Assembly: GCA_937885235.1 (NCBI GenBank)
Contig: CAKZZK010000017.1
Span: 1-10,247 of the forward strand
DNA from: an uncultured Treponema sp.
Lineage (GTDB): Bacteria; Spirochaetota; Spirochaetia; Treponematales; Treponemataceae
Length of the DNA: 10,247 nt
Reading direction: 5' to 3'
Positions within the stretch are counted from its first letter, which is position 1. Each line of letters starts with the position of its first letter. Shown here in pieces: positions 1 to 6,047 of this stretch. The translations under genes were made by a program, and so were the position numbers. The notes beneath the pieces are model-generated. The model saw nothing but the letters and a program-made list of their open reading frames with translations. It did no database searches and was not told where the DNA came from.

Positions 1-437
1 TTTGCGGAAGATGAACTGTAAGTGCCGGAGACGCTCCCGGTCTCTTTCCCGGAATCGAGCGTAACCTCTTTCAGGGTGCTGCCGGTATTGAGCAGTACGA
101 CCTTCAGGGAACCGTTTCCTTCAAATGCGGTGGCGAGAAGGCTTTCAGTACCGTCGACTGAAGACCGGACCCTGACGTCTCCCGGCTGAATATACCTGCT
201 GAACTGGGAGTAGGCGTAGCCGCGGGGGAGTATCTGCCCCCTGGCCGCGCCTTCGCTGCCGTCGCCAACGAGGGAGTAGTAGCGGCAGCCGTACCACCAG
301 AAATAGGCGTTCCAGCCGCACTCCATGCAGCCGATCATCTCTGCGGCCATGCTGAGGGTCTCGTCCCAGTGGTCGGTGCCGTCGCTCCAGCTGTATCCGC
401 ATTGCAAGCCGCGCTCACTGTGCACAGCCTGCGGGAT
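1..437 (-). CDS. GH30-type glucuronoxylanase/xylanase, C-terminal fragment (no start; runs off the left edge)
   Basis: Minus-strand reading from 437 gives about 145 codons with no stop. The residues resemble the end of the TIM barrel and the beta-sandwich of glycoside hydrolase family 30: a NAYFWWYG block (about 311-288), then RYYSLVGDG, then RGYAYSQFSRYIQPG (about 224-180), then a region rich in alternating hydrophobic residues with a VVLLNTGS motif typical of the GH30 side domain. GH30 enzymes hydrolyse xylan and are normally secreted. Most of the barrel, the signal peptide and the acid/base Glu are absent. A Glu at 414-416 could be the nucleophile but I cannot prove it. There is no start codon with a ribosome site; similarity begins just past the lptB stop at 440. 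G+C is about 61% with strongly GC-ending codons, unlike lptB. Either an assembly chimera or a recombined gene remnant. Family call fairly sure, biological integrity doubtful. Confidence 0.72.
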   Translation of the reverse strand, partial: MPQAVHSERGLQCGYSWSDGTDHWDETLSMAAEMIGCMECGWNAYFWWYGCRYYSLVGDGSEGAARGQILPRGYAYSQFSRYIQPGDVRVRSSVDGTESLLATAFEGNGSLKVVLLNTGSTLKEVTLDSGKETGSVSGTYSSSSA

Positions 438-439
438 TC

Positions 440-1171
440 TTACATGCTGAAATCTGATCCCAAATAGATTTCCCTCGCCACGGGGGAATCCAGTATGGTC
501 TGTTTGTCGCCCTGAATGACTATCTGACCGGTAGAGATGATGATTGCTCTATCGGTTATCTCCAATGTATCGCGTACATTGTGGTCGGTGATGAGTATGC
601 CTATTCCCCTGTCGGCGAGCAGCTTGACGAGCTTTTTTATGTCTGCAACGGCGATGGGGTCTATGCCCGCAAAGGGCTCGTCAAGGAGGAGGAACTTCGG
701 CTGTATTGCGAGCGAACGCGCAATCTCTGTGCGTCTGCGTTCTCCGCCTGAAAGCGTATATGCCTGCTGCTTTCTGATTCTGCCGATGGAAAACTCTTCG
801 ATGAGTTCTTCGAGCTGCTTCTTTTTGTCTTTATGCGATAAATCCCGCCGTGTTTCCAAAATTGACCAGATGTTTTCTTCCACCGTCAGCTTGCGGAATA
901 CGGAAGGTTCCTGCGGCAGGTAGGAGATGCCGAGCTGTGCGCGTTTATACATGGGCAGTTTGGTGAGCTGCCTGTCGTCAAGGAAAACTTCGCCGCTTGT
1001 GGGGCGGTAGAAGCCGACAATCATATAAAAGGTTGTTGTCTTTCCTGAGCCGTTTGGTCCCAAAAGTCCGAGCACTTCCCCCGTCTGCATGGAAAAATCA
1101 ATTCCCTGCACGACTTTTTTCTTTCCGAAGGACTTATAGAGAGAATTGACTTTCAATGTATGTGTATCCAT
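440..1171 (-). CDS. lptB: LptB, LPS/lipid export ABC transporter ATPase
   Basis: 243 aa, the usual length for LptB (E. coli about 241). It is the cytoplasmic ATPase that, with the LptF/LptG permeases, drives lipopolysaccharide or a similar glycolipid out of the inner membrane towards the outer membrane. Visible motifs: Walker A GPNGSGKT (38-45), Q-loop Gln87 in YLPQEPSVF, signature LSGGE (140-144), Walker B FLLLDEP with catalytic Glu165, switch His197 in TDHNV, and the family-typical C-terminal YLGSDF. The N-terminal 'SLYKSF' and 'GLLGPNGSGKTTTFYMIVG' segments are characteristic of LptB rather than LivG/LivF. The start ATG at 1171 is preceded by AGGA six bases upstream; this site overlaps the lptA stop codon, which suggests coupled translation. 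No LptF, LptG or rpoN follows, because the contig changes character right after the stop codon. Confidence 0.95.
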   Translation of the reverse strand: MDTHTLKVNSLYKSFGKKKVVQGIDFSMQTGEVLGLLGPNGSGKTTTFYMIVGFYRPTSGEVFLDDRQLTKLPMYKRAQLGISYLPQEPSVFRKLTVEENIWSILETRRDLSHKDKKKQLEELIEEFSIGRIRKQQAYTLSGGERRRTEIARSLAIQPKFLLLDEPFAGIDPIAVADIKKLVKLLADRGIGILITDHNVRDTLEITDRAIIISTGQIVIQGDKQTILDSPVAREIYLGSDFSM

Positions 1172-1179
1172 AGTGTTTC

Positions 1180-1791
1180 CTAGTCGTTGTCGGTGACGGA
1201 GCCTCGCACCCTGCCGTGCAGCTGTACTTCCTGCGTATCTAGATTCAGGCTGATTTCCTGTGCGCGGAAGACATCAGAGCCTTGGGTTATCTGAGGATTG
1301 CCGCTGAGGTAGAGCATCCGCGTAGCCGTATTGTAGACGGCATGGGAACCGATGCAGATATTATTTTTTTGCTGCATGGTGACGGAAATCTGCATGATGA
1401 CCGTGTCTTTCTTCTTGTCGTAATCCATGACTTCGGCGTTTGCCACGGTTTCGTTTTCGCGGTCAACGAGGTGCACGGTGTTCTGCATCGTGGCCACTTC
1501 CGTATCGCGGTCATAGATAAGCTGCTCGCAGGTAAAGTCTATCTTGCTTTCGGTGTTTGTGCCGCTCACATTGCCGGAAGCCTTGATATAGCGGTAGTTT
1601 TTTCCTGACATCTCTATGGTGTCGGCATAGATTTCCATTGTCGGGGTGATGATGGTCGCATTGCCGTTGAGCTTTGCGTATTCTGCGCTTTCCGACGAAG
1701 AGCCTGTCATGGAATCCGCTCGGAAAATGATATTTTCAGCGCTAAGCGGCAGACATATACAGGCAAGCAGCAAAAAGAGTATTTGCTTCAT
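1180..1791 (-). CDS. lptA: LptA/OstA-family periplasmic lipid-transport bridge protein
   Basis: 203 aa with a clear Sec signal peptide (MKQILFLLLACICLPLSA, probable cleavage after Ala18, then ENIIF). The mature part is a run of short alternating strands with spaced motifs such as 'KLNGNATIITPTMEIYADTIEMSG' in pieces, 'YIKASGNV', 'MLYLSGNPQITQG' and 'LDTQEVQLHGRVRGSV', matching the OstA/LptA beta-jellyroll repeat. In Gram-negative bacteria LptA polymerises across the periplasm and passes lipid from LptC to LptD. The start ATG at 1791 overlaps the lptC stop (ATGA, four-base overlap), and an excellent GGAGGGAG ribosome site lies about seven bases upstream inside lptC. The stop at 1180-1182 is eight bases before lptB. 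Tight packing between lptC and lptB supports the call. Overall sequence is divergent, as is usual for this family outside Proteobacteria. Confidence 0.87.
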   Translation of the reverse strand: MKQILFLLLACICLPLSAENIIFRADSMTGSSSESAEYAKLNGNATIITPTMEIYADTIEMSGKNYRYIKASGNVSGTNTESKIDFTCEQLIYDRDTEVATMQNTVHLVDRENETVANAEVMDYDKKKDTVIMQISVTMQQKNNICIGSHAVYNTATRMLYLSGNPQITQGSDVFRAQEISLNLDTQEVQLHGRVRGSVTDND

Positions 1792-2345
1792 TTGCTTTCT
1801 CCCTCCGCAGTATCATCGCTTTCGATGCTTCCGTCAGCTGATGTAGAGAATTTAAAGTCATGTGTCTTGCTGTCGGCAGAAAATCCCGTGCCCTTGATGG
1901 CAAGATTATCTTTTATCAGCTCTACCGTGGAGAGCGTGTCGGATACAATTTGTCCGTTCTCTGCGTTCCATTTGAGTTTGTCTGCATGGATTTCCATCTG
2001 CTGTTCATAGTTTTTGATGAATATGTCGCGGAAAAGGGTAAAGTGCTGTCCGTCGCTGTGCATACCCAGAAGGCCGCAGGAACCTTCGGTTTCCACTTCG
2101 TCTTTTTCATTCCACACTTTGAATTCTGCATCCTGCGCATAGGTGACGGGATATGCTGAGTACTGCTCCATGCGGGTTGCTTCCAAGGAAAATGTTCTCT
2201 CGTTGTCTTCATAGCGATTGAAGCTCGCGTCCCTGAACGTAAATTCAGGTACCCGCGATTCATCCTGAGCTTGGGAACTGTAGCTGAGCGAGCAGGAACT
2301 GGCAAGCGTCAAAAAGCCTGCCAGAAACAGAATGGGTGCCTCCAT
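1788..2345 (-). CDS. lptC: LptC-like envelope protein, probable lipoprotein
   Basis: 185 aa. N-terminal hydrophobic stretch ends in LASSC (Cys18), which fits the relaxed spirochaetal lipobox, so the protein may be lipid-anchored rather than held by a single helix as in E. coli LptC. The rest is strand-rich: 'FTFRDASFNRYEDNERTFSL', 'MEIHADKLKWN', 'LIKDNLAIKGTGFSAD' fit the LptC/OstA-like fold, with the ending acidic (SIESDDTAEGESK). Position directly before lptA and lptB is the strongest argument. LptC accepts lipid from LptB2FG and hands it to LptA. The start ATG at 2345 is two bases after the pyrG stop, with AAGGG about eight bases upstream. Odd point: the presumed signal sequence has no Lys or Arg before the hydrophobic core (MEAPILF). 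No better in-frame start is visible, and the next Met is residue 59. Confidence 0.75.
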   Translation of the reverse strand: MEAPILFLAGFLTLASSCSLSYSSQAQDESRVPEFTFRDASFNRYEDNERTFSLEATRMEQYSAYPVTYAQDAEFKVWNEKDEVETEGSCGLLGMHSDGQHFTLFRDIFIKNYEQQMEIHADKLKWNAENGQIVSDTLSTVELIKDNLAIKGTGFSADSKTHDFKFSTSADGSIESDDTAEGESK

Positions 2346-2347
2346 TA

Positions 2348-3952
2348 TCAGCCCTTGTGGAAAGCAATGGCTGCCTGAATGAAAGCGTTAAACAGCGGGT
2401 GTGGATTTGTCGGCCTGCTCACGAATTCAGGATGGTATTGCACGCCTATTCCCCATGGGTGATTGCGCCATTCAAATGCTTCCACCTGTGCGTCGTCAGC
2501 GGCACAGGCAGAGGTGATGAGCCCGTGCGCCGTCATCTCCGCGGTGTAGCGACGGTCAAAGGTGTATTTTGAGCGGTGCCGTTCCGAAATAGATGAAGAA
2601 TTATATATGGAATACAGCTTTGTGTGTTCCATGATGTTCACCATGCTTGCGCCAAGCTTCATGACGCCTGCGGAAGGAGCGCTCTGTTCTTCGGGCAGGC
2701 TGATGACGGGGTGCTTTGAATTCTGTATGAACTCAGTGGTATCCGCATCCTCCCAGCCGCAGAGCGAACGCGCCGTCTCGATTGCCATCAACTGCATGCC
2801 GAGGTCTATGCCAAGGTAGGGCAGGTGGAATTCCCGCGCGTATTTGACGGTTGAAAGCAAGCCCATGAAGCCCCGCTGCCCGTAGTTGCCGGGTACGATG
2901 ATGCCATCGACATCTTTGAAAGCAGATGTGTAGTCCTTGGTGTCTTCTAGCGTTTCCGCGTCTATCTTCTTTATGATTATTTCTGCGTTGTTGCCGGTGA
3001 CAGCGGCATGGAAGAGCGACTCCTGCACGGATTTGTAACAGTTGTCCAGATAGTCCTTCTTGCCCACCATAGCGATGCAGACCTGCGTAGAGGGGTGATT
3101 GAGTTTCTCAATGAAGTCTGTCCACTGCCTGATGTCCGTGCTGCGGTTTCCCAGAGAAAGCTTTTCGAGTATTTTTTTGTCTATTCCCTGCTTGTGGAAG
3201 GTTATGGGAAGCTCATAGATGGAGCGCTTTACATCGGGGGAAATGAAGACAGCCCCTTCCGCCACATTGCAGAAGAGGGCGATTTTGCGCTTAAGCGCGT
3301 CATCCACCTCCGCTTCACAGCGACAGAGCAAAATATCCGGCTGAATGCCCGCTTCCTGCAGCTGTTTGACGGCGTGCTGGGTCGGCTTTGATTTAAGCTC
3401 CCCGCCCGTTATGACTGGAATGAGCGTCAGATGTATGCTGATGGCGTTTGTCTTGCCCATTTCGCGGATGAGCTGGCGTCCTGCTTCGAGGTAAGGTACT
3501 GCCTCTATGTCTCCTACCGTGCCTCCGATTTCCACAATGACGACATCTGCCTTTGTGGAATCCCCAAGGTGGCGGATACAGCGCTTTATCTCATCTGTGA
3601 TGTGGGGAATAACCTGTACGGTGCGGCCATTGTAGCGGCCTGCGCGTTCGTTTCTGATGACGTTTTCATATACCCTGCCTATTGACACGCAGTTTTCGTT
3701 TGACAATTTTACGCTTGTAAAGCGACTGAAATTGCCAAGATCCAAGTCTGTTTCCGCACCGTCTTCGGTAACGTAGACTTCGCCGTGCTGGTAGGGGCTG
3801 ATGTTGCCCGCGTCCACGTTGATATAAGGGTCGCATTTGAGCATGGCGATTTTAAGGCCGCAGCCCTCAAGCAGGCTGCCTATGGTGCTTGCGGCAACCC
3901 CCTTTCCAAGACTGGAACAAACTCCGCTAGTGACAAGGATATATTTACTCAT
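2348..3952 (-). CDS. pyrG: CTP synthase with intact ligase domain but degenerate glutaminase site
   Basis: 534 aa, close to the family length (E. coli 545). CTP synthase converts UTP to CTP using ATP and ammonia, normally released from glutamine by its C-terminal class I amidotransferase domain. The synthetase half (about 1-270) is intact: SLGKG P-loop (14-18), KCDPYINVDAGNISPYQHGEVYVT region, DGAETDLDLG (64-73), EIGGTVGDIE (141-150), KSKPTQHAV (187-195). The glutaminase half (about 290-534) keeps His507 and Glu509 in QYHPEF but reads YLGIDLGMQ where the family has GICLGMQ, so Asp383 replaces the nucleophile Cys. PGNYGQRG replaces PGGFGxRG (Asn356, Tyr357), and ERHRSKY replaces ERHRHRY (Lys462). 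The start ATG at 3952 was chosen by family alignment; the frame stays open upstream but only across rseC. Name is sure; loss of glutamine use is inferred. Confidence 0.96.
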   Translation of the reverse strand: MSKYILVTSGVCSSLGKGVAASTIGSLLEGCGLKIAMLKCDPYINVDAGNISPYQHGEVYVTEDGAETDLDLGNFSRFTSVKLSNENCVSIGRVYENVIRNERAGRYNGRTVQVIPHITDEIKRCIRHLGDSTKADVVIVEIGGTVGDIEAVPYLEAGRQLIREMGKTNAISIHLTLIPVITGGELKSKPTQHAVKQLQEAGIQPDILLCRCEAEVDDALKRKIALFCNVAEGAVFISPDVKRSIYELPITFHKQGIDKKILEKLSLGNRSTDIRQWTDFIEKLNHPSTQVCIAMVGKKDYLDNCYKSVQESLFHAAVTGNNAEIIIKKIDAETLEDTKDYTSAFKDVDGIIVPGNYGQRGFMGLLSTVKYAREFHLPYLGIDLGMQLMAIETARSLCGWEDADTTEFIQNSKHPVISLPEEQSAPSAGVMKLGASMVNIMEHTKLYSIYNSSSISERHRSKYTFDRRYTAEMTAHGLITSACAADDAQVEAFEWRNHPWGIGVQYHPEFVSRPTNPHPLFNAFIQAAIAFHKG

Positions 3953-3967
3953 AACGGCTATTTTCCC

Positions 3968-3973
3968 ATTATA
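3968..3973 (-). promoter_or_regulatory. possible -10 element for pyrG
   Basis: A perfect TATAAT on the minus strand lies in the 32-base gap between rseC and pyrG, 15 bases before the pyrG ATG. I see no good -35 at 16-18 bases (the sequence there reads about GCAGAC), and a TTGACC is too close (9-base spacer). It may be an internal booster promoter or chance. Confidence 0.3.
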
Positions 3974-3984
3974 ATGAGTTTTGG

Positions 3985-4410
3985 TCAAGCGTCTGCCTGA
4001 TGGAGGATCTCGCGTATCTCTGGCTTCTTCCTGAACGGAAGCTTCCGCGTGATGATGAGCACCCCCAGCGAGGAAAGCGCAAGCCCCACAAGTACGGAAA
4101 CAGCTCGAAGCCCGTCCCCTGCCTGCAAGCCAAAACAGCCCGCAAGGGGCACAGCGGCAAAATAAGCCGCCACCGAGCAGGTAAACGGCACGAGGAGCGA
4201 AAGCAAGCCTTCCACAGCCTGTATCTGCTTTGGGGAGGAGATGGAGACAATCACCCCTGTCTTTAGCGGCAGTTTGTTTGGATTGGTAACGGCAAATGGT
4301 TCTCCCCGCTTGCTGCAGCCCGCCGCACAGCTTGCGCATTCATCGTTGAACAGGGGCAGAACCCGAATATCCCCGCCTTTCAGGGATACGACCATGGCTC
4401 TTCTATACAT
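3985..4410 (-). CDS. rseC: SoxR-reducing system / RseC-family membrane protein
   Basis: 141 aa. N-terminal cytoplasmic segment with a cysteine cluster (Cys25, Cys28, Cys32 in CASCAAGCSKRG), a short strand-rich part, then two hydrophobic helices (about 66-90 and 103-120) and a basic tail. This is the layout of the RseC/RsxC-accessory (SoxR_RseC) family. In E. coli RseC is linked to SoxR reduction and to the Rsx/Rnf electron-transport complex, and acts at the inner membrane; the function here is unknown. The start at 4410 overlaps the TPR gene stop by eight bases; MYRRAMVVS aligns well with the family's N-terminal 'ATVVS' portion. A second ATG at 4395 is a possible alternative, weakly supported by an AGAAGAG upstream. 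No Rnf or Sox genes are in the window. Confidence 0.82.
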   Translation of the reverse strand: MYRRAMVVSLKGGDIRVLPLFNDECASCAAGCSKRGEPFAVTNPNKLPLKTGVIVSISSPKQIQAVEGLLSLLVPFTCSVAAYFAAVPLAGCFGLQAGDGLRAVSVLVGLALSSLGVLIITRKLPFRKKPEIREILHQADA

Positions 4411-4933
4411 GATTGCTGCTGGGGATTTCCCTCATTCTCTGTGCGCAGATGGCGGCACCCACGGTGTTTCCGAGTTCCCCGTAGGCATCCCGCAGGTTGA
4501 AGAGCGCATCATAATAGTAGGGATTGATAGTGAGCGCCTGTTCAAAAGCCTCGCTTGCGCTTTCATAGTCTGACTGGTTAAAGTACAGCACACCAAGCGT
4601 GTTCCACAGGTGATAATTCTGCTCATTCAGAGCAAGCCCCCGCATTGTGTATTCGAAGGCTTCTTCAAAATTGCTCATCGTGTAGCATATCGAGGAGATT
4701 GTTTCGAGGACTTCTTCGTCATCCGGGTTTATATAGTATGCTTTCATCAGCGCATCGTGTGCGCCCTCTATGTCACCGGCATCGCGATAGGTGATTCCCA
4801 GATTATACCAGAGCAGGTAATTCTCTTTTTCGATGGCAATAGCGCGCTTGAAGCAGGCTATCGCTTCTGCATATTCACCCTTTGAGGCTAATTCTATGGC
4901 CTGATTATTCAGGACTTCGCAATTTTCAAACAT
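4403..4933 (-). CDS. TPR-repeat protein (five repeats), cytoplasmic
   Basis: 176 aa made almost entirely of tetratricopeptide repeats with a 34-residue period. They begin near residues 6, 40, 74, 108 and 142, with marks such as 'LLWYNLGITYRDAGD', 'HLWNTLGVLYFNQSD' and 'INPDDE/INPYYY' turns. No signal peptide or membrane helix, so probably a cytoplasmic scaffold; partner unknown. The start at 4933 is secured by an exceptional ribosome site, AGGAGGTGA, which overlaps the end of the upstream polyprenyl synthase gene. The 3' end overlaps the start of the RseC-family gene by eight bases. The acidic, simple-repeat composition gives no enzymatic hint. Confidence 0.9.
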   Translation of the reverse strand: MFENCEVLNNQAIELASKGEYAEAIACFKRAIAIEKENYLLWYNLGITYRDAGDIEGAHDALMKAYYINPDDEEVLETISSICYTMSNFEEAFEYTMRGLALNEQNYHLWNTLGVLYFNQSDYESASEAFEQALTINPYYYDALFNLRDAYGELGNTVGAAICAQRMREIPSSNHV

Positions 4934-4937
4934 AGCG

Positions 4938-4946
4938 TCACCTCCT
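4938..4946 (-). promoter_or_regulatory. perfect-match Shine-Dalgarno for the TPR gene, doubling as the synthase stop
   Basis: Minus-strand AGGAGGTGA matches the full 9-base complement of the usual 16S rRNA 3' end. It sits four bases before the TPR ATG (seven from the GGAGG core). The same bases encode Arg-Arg-stop, the end of the polyprenyl synthase. Termination of one gene therefore takes place on the ribosome site of the next. Confidence 0.85.
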
Positions 4947-6032
4947 CATGGAAGCAAACAATGTATTTATGAGCTTTGCCGCTGGACTTTGCAAGCCAAA
5001 CAGCGCTTCAAGCGCATCGCAGCCGTTGGTGATGAACGCAATGCCCTGTGTCCTTGCTTCGCTGATGGCGCCGCTTGCGTCTAACAGCCTTATGGCTTGC
5101 TCTACGGCAGGACTCTTTATGCCTTCTTTTCTTGCCCGCGTGAAGCATGAAACAAGCTCGGCATATTGCTCTGACTGTGCGCCCGTCTTTTCCGCAAAGA
5201 GCAGGACCGGCAGGGATTTTTTCCCTTCAACGATGTCATCGCCGCGCTGCTTGCCGGGATTGCCGGAACTCAGGTTGGTAACGTCGTCTATGATTTGGAA
5301 GCCTATACCTATTTTTGCTGCAAGCTCTGCCGCCTCTGTCGCCACAGCTTCATCCGCTCCCGCAATCACCATGCCCGTCCTCACTGCGAGGGCAGCAAGC
5401 GTGCCGGTTTTATTCCTGACCATCGTCATGTACTGCAGAGGCTGCGGGCAATATGCCGCATTGCGGTGCCATGCAATATCCATTGCCTGTCCCAGATGCA
5501 GGCGGCGCAGCTCCATCGCATAGCTCTGGTAGAGCCTGAGCCGCTGTTCCGCGCTTATGCCGAATGCTTCGAGCGTGTCGATGCAGGAAGGGGCTTCAAA
5601 GTAAAGCCATGAGCCTGCATTTATCGCTATGTCTGTGCCATAAGTGATGTATGCAGCGGGCAGACCCCGCCTTGTGTCGGAGCAATCCTCTATGTCATCG
5701 TGGATAAGGCTTGCGGTGTGGACAAATTCGACAAGCGGTACAAGGTGGTAGGCTGCCTGAAGAAGCTTTTCCTTCTCTGCTTCATCCAGATTGTCCCGCT
5801 GATGCATCCAGGCTTCCGCAGCCAGAACGAGCAGCAGGGGGCGCCAGCGTTTGCCGCCGAGCCTGATAAGCGAATGTGGCGGTTCAATGAGCGGCTGAAA
5901 AGTATCCGCGCTCAGTTCTGTTGCTTTTTCACCAAAAGACAATGCTTCCCAGCCCTGTGTTGGAGGAAAGGGAAGTGCCTGTGAAATTTCTTCTTCTATG
6001 CGCTCGAGATAAGTACTAAAGACGCTGTTCAT
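4938..6032 (-). CDS. class I (E)-prenyl diphosphate synthase (polyprenyl synthetase)
   Basis: 364 aa, somewhat longer than typical (about 300-350). The family joins isopentenyl diphosphate to allylic diphosphates to make farnesyl or longer chains, which feed undecaprenyl-phosphate and quinones. Visible: GGKRWRP (59-65), first aspartate-rich motif DDIED (112-116) followed by DTRRG, GQAMD (181-185), KTG (208-210), FQIIDD (245-250) and the GDDIVEGKKSLP loop (264-275). In the second aspartate-rich motif the last Asp is Asn (DDVTN, 249-253). I cannot read product chain length from sequence, so no symbol is given. The start ATG at 6032 follows the cheB stop by 15 bases, with no recognisable ribosome site (the region is pyrimidine-rich), suggesting coupling to cheB. 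The N-terminal ~55 residues before GGKR are long for the family. Confidence 0.93.
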   Translation of the reverse strand: MNSVFSTYLERIEEEISQALPFPPTQGWEALSFGEKATELSADTFQPLIEPPHSLIRLGGKRWRPLLLVLAAEAWMHQRDNLDEAEKEKLLQAAYHLVPLVEFVHTASLIHDDIEDCSDTRRGLPAAYITYGTDIAINAGSWLYFEAPSCIDTLEAFGISAEQRLRLYQSYAMELRRLHLGQAMDIAWHRNAAYCPQPLQYMTMVRNKTGTLAALAVRTGMVIAGADEAVATEAAELAAKIGIGFQIIDDVTNLSSGNPGKQRGDDIVEGKKSLPVLLFAEKTGAQSEQYAELVSCFTRARKEGIKSPAVEQAIRLLDASGAISEARTQGIAFITNGCDALEALFGLQSPAAKLINTLFASMRR

Positions 6033-6047
6033 TACAGAGGGAAAAGC

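Noticed and set aside
145..402. Arg-rich open frame on the minus strand
   Set aside because: It is an out-of-frame reading of the GH30 fragment; Arg excess comes from the high G+C, while the other frame shows clear GH30 motifs.
2804..2806. Treating Asp383 in PyrG as a simple sequencing error
   Set aside because: Two base changes are needed, the surrounding frame is clean, and other active-site positions in the same domain are also changed.
3955..4339. Upstream in-frame extension of pyrG (129 extra residues)
   Set aside because: This stretch encodes the RseC-family protein in another frame on the same strand. The extension is Arg/Cys/Gly-rich with no family similarity, and CTP synthases begin at MSKYILVTSG.
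4948..5523. 191-residue plus-strand open frame
   Set aside because: Antisense to the polyprenyl synthase; Ala/Ser/Pro-rich low-information translation with no recognisable motif or promoter.
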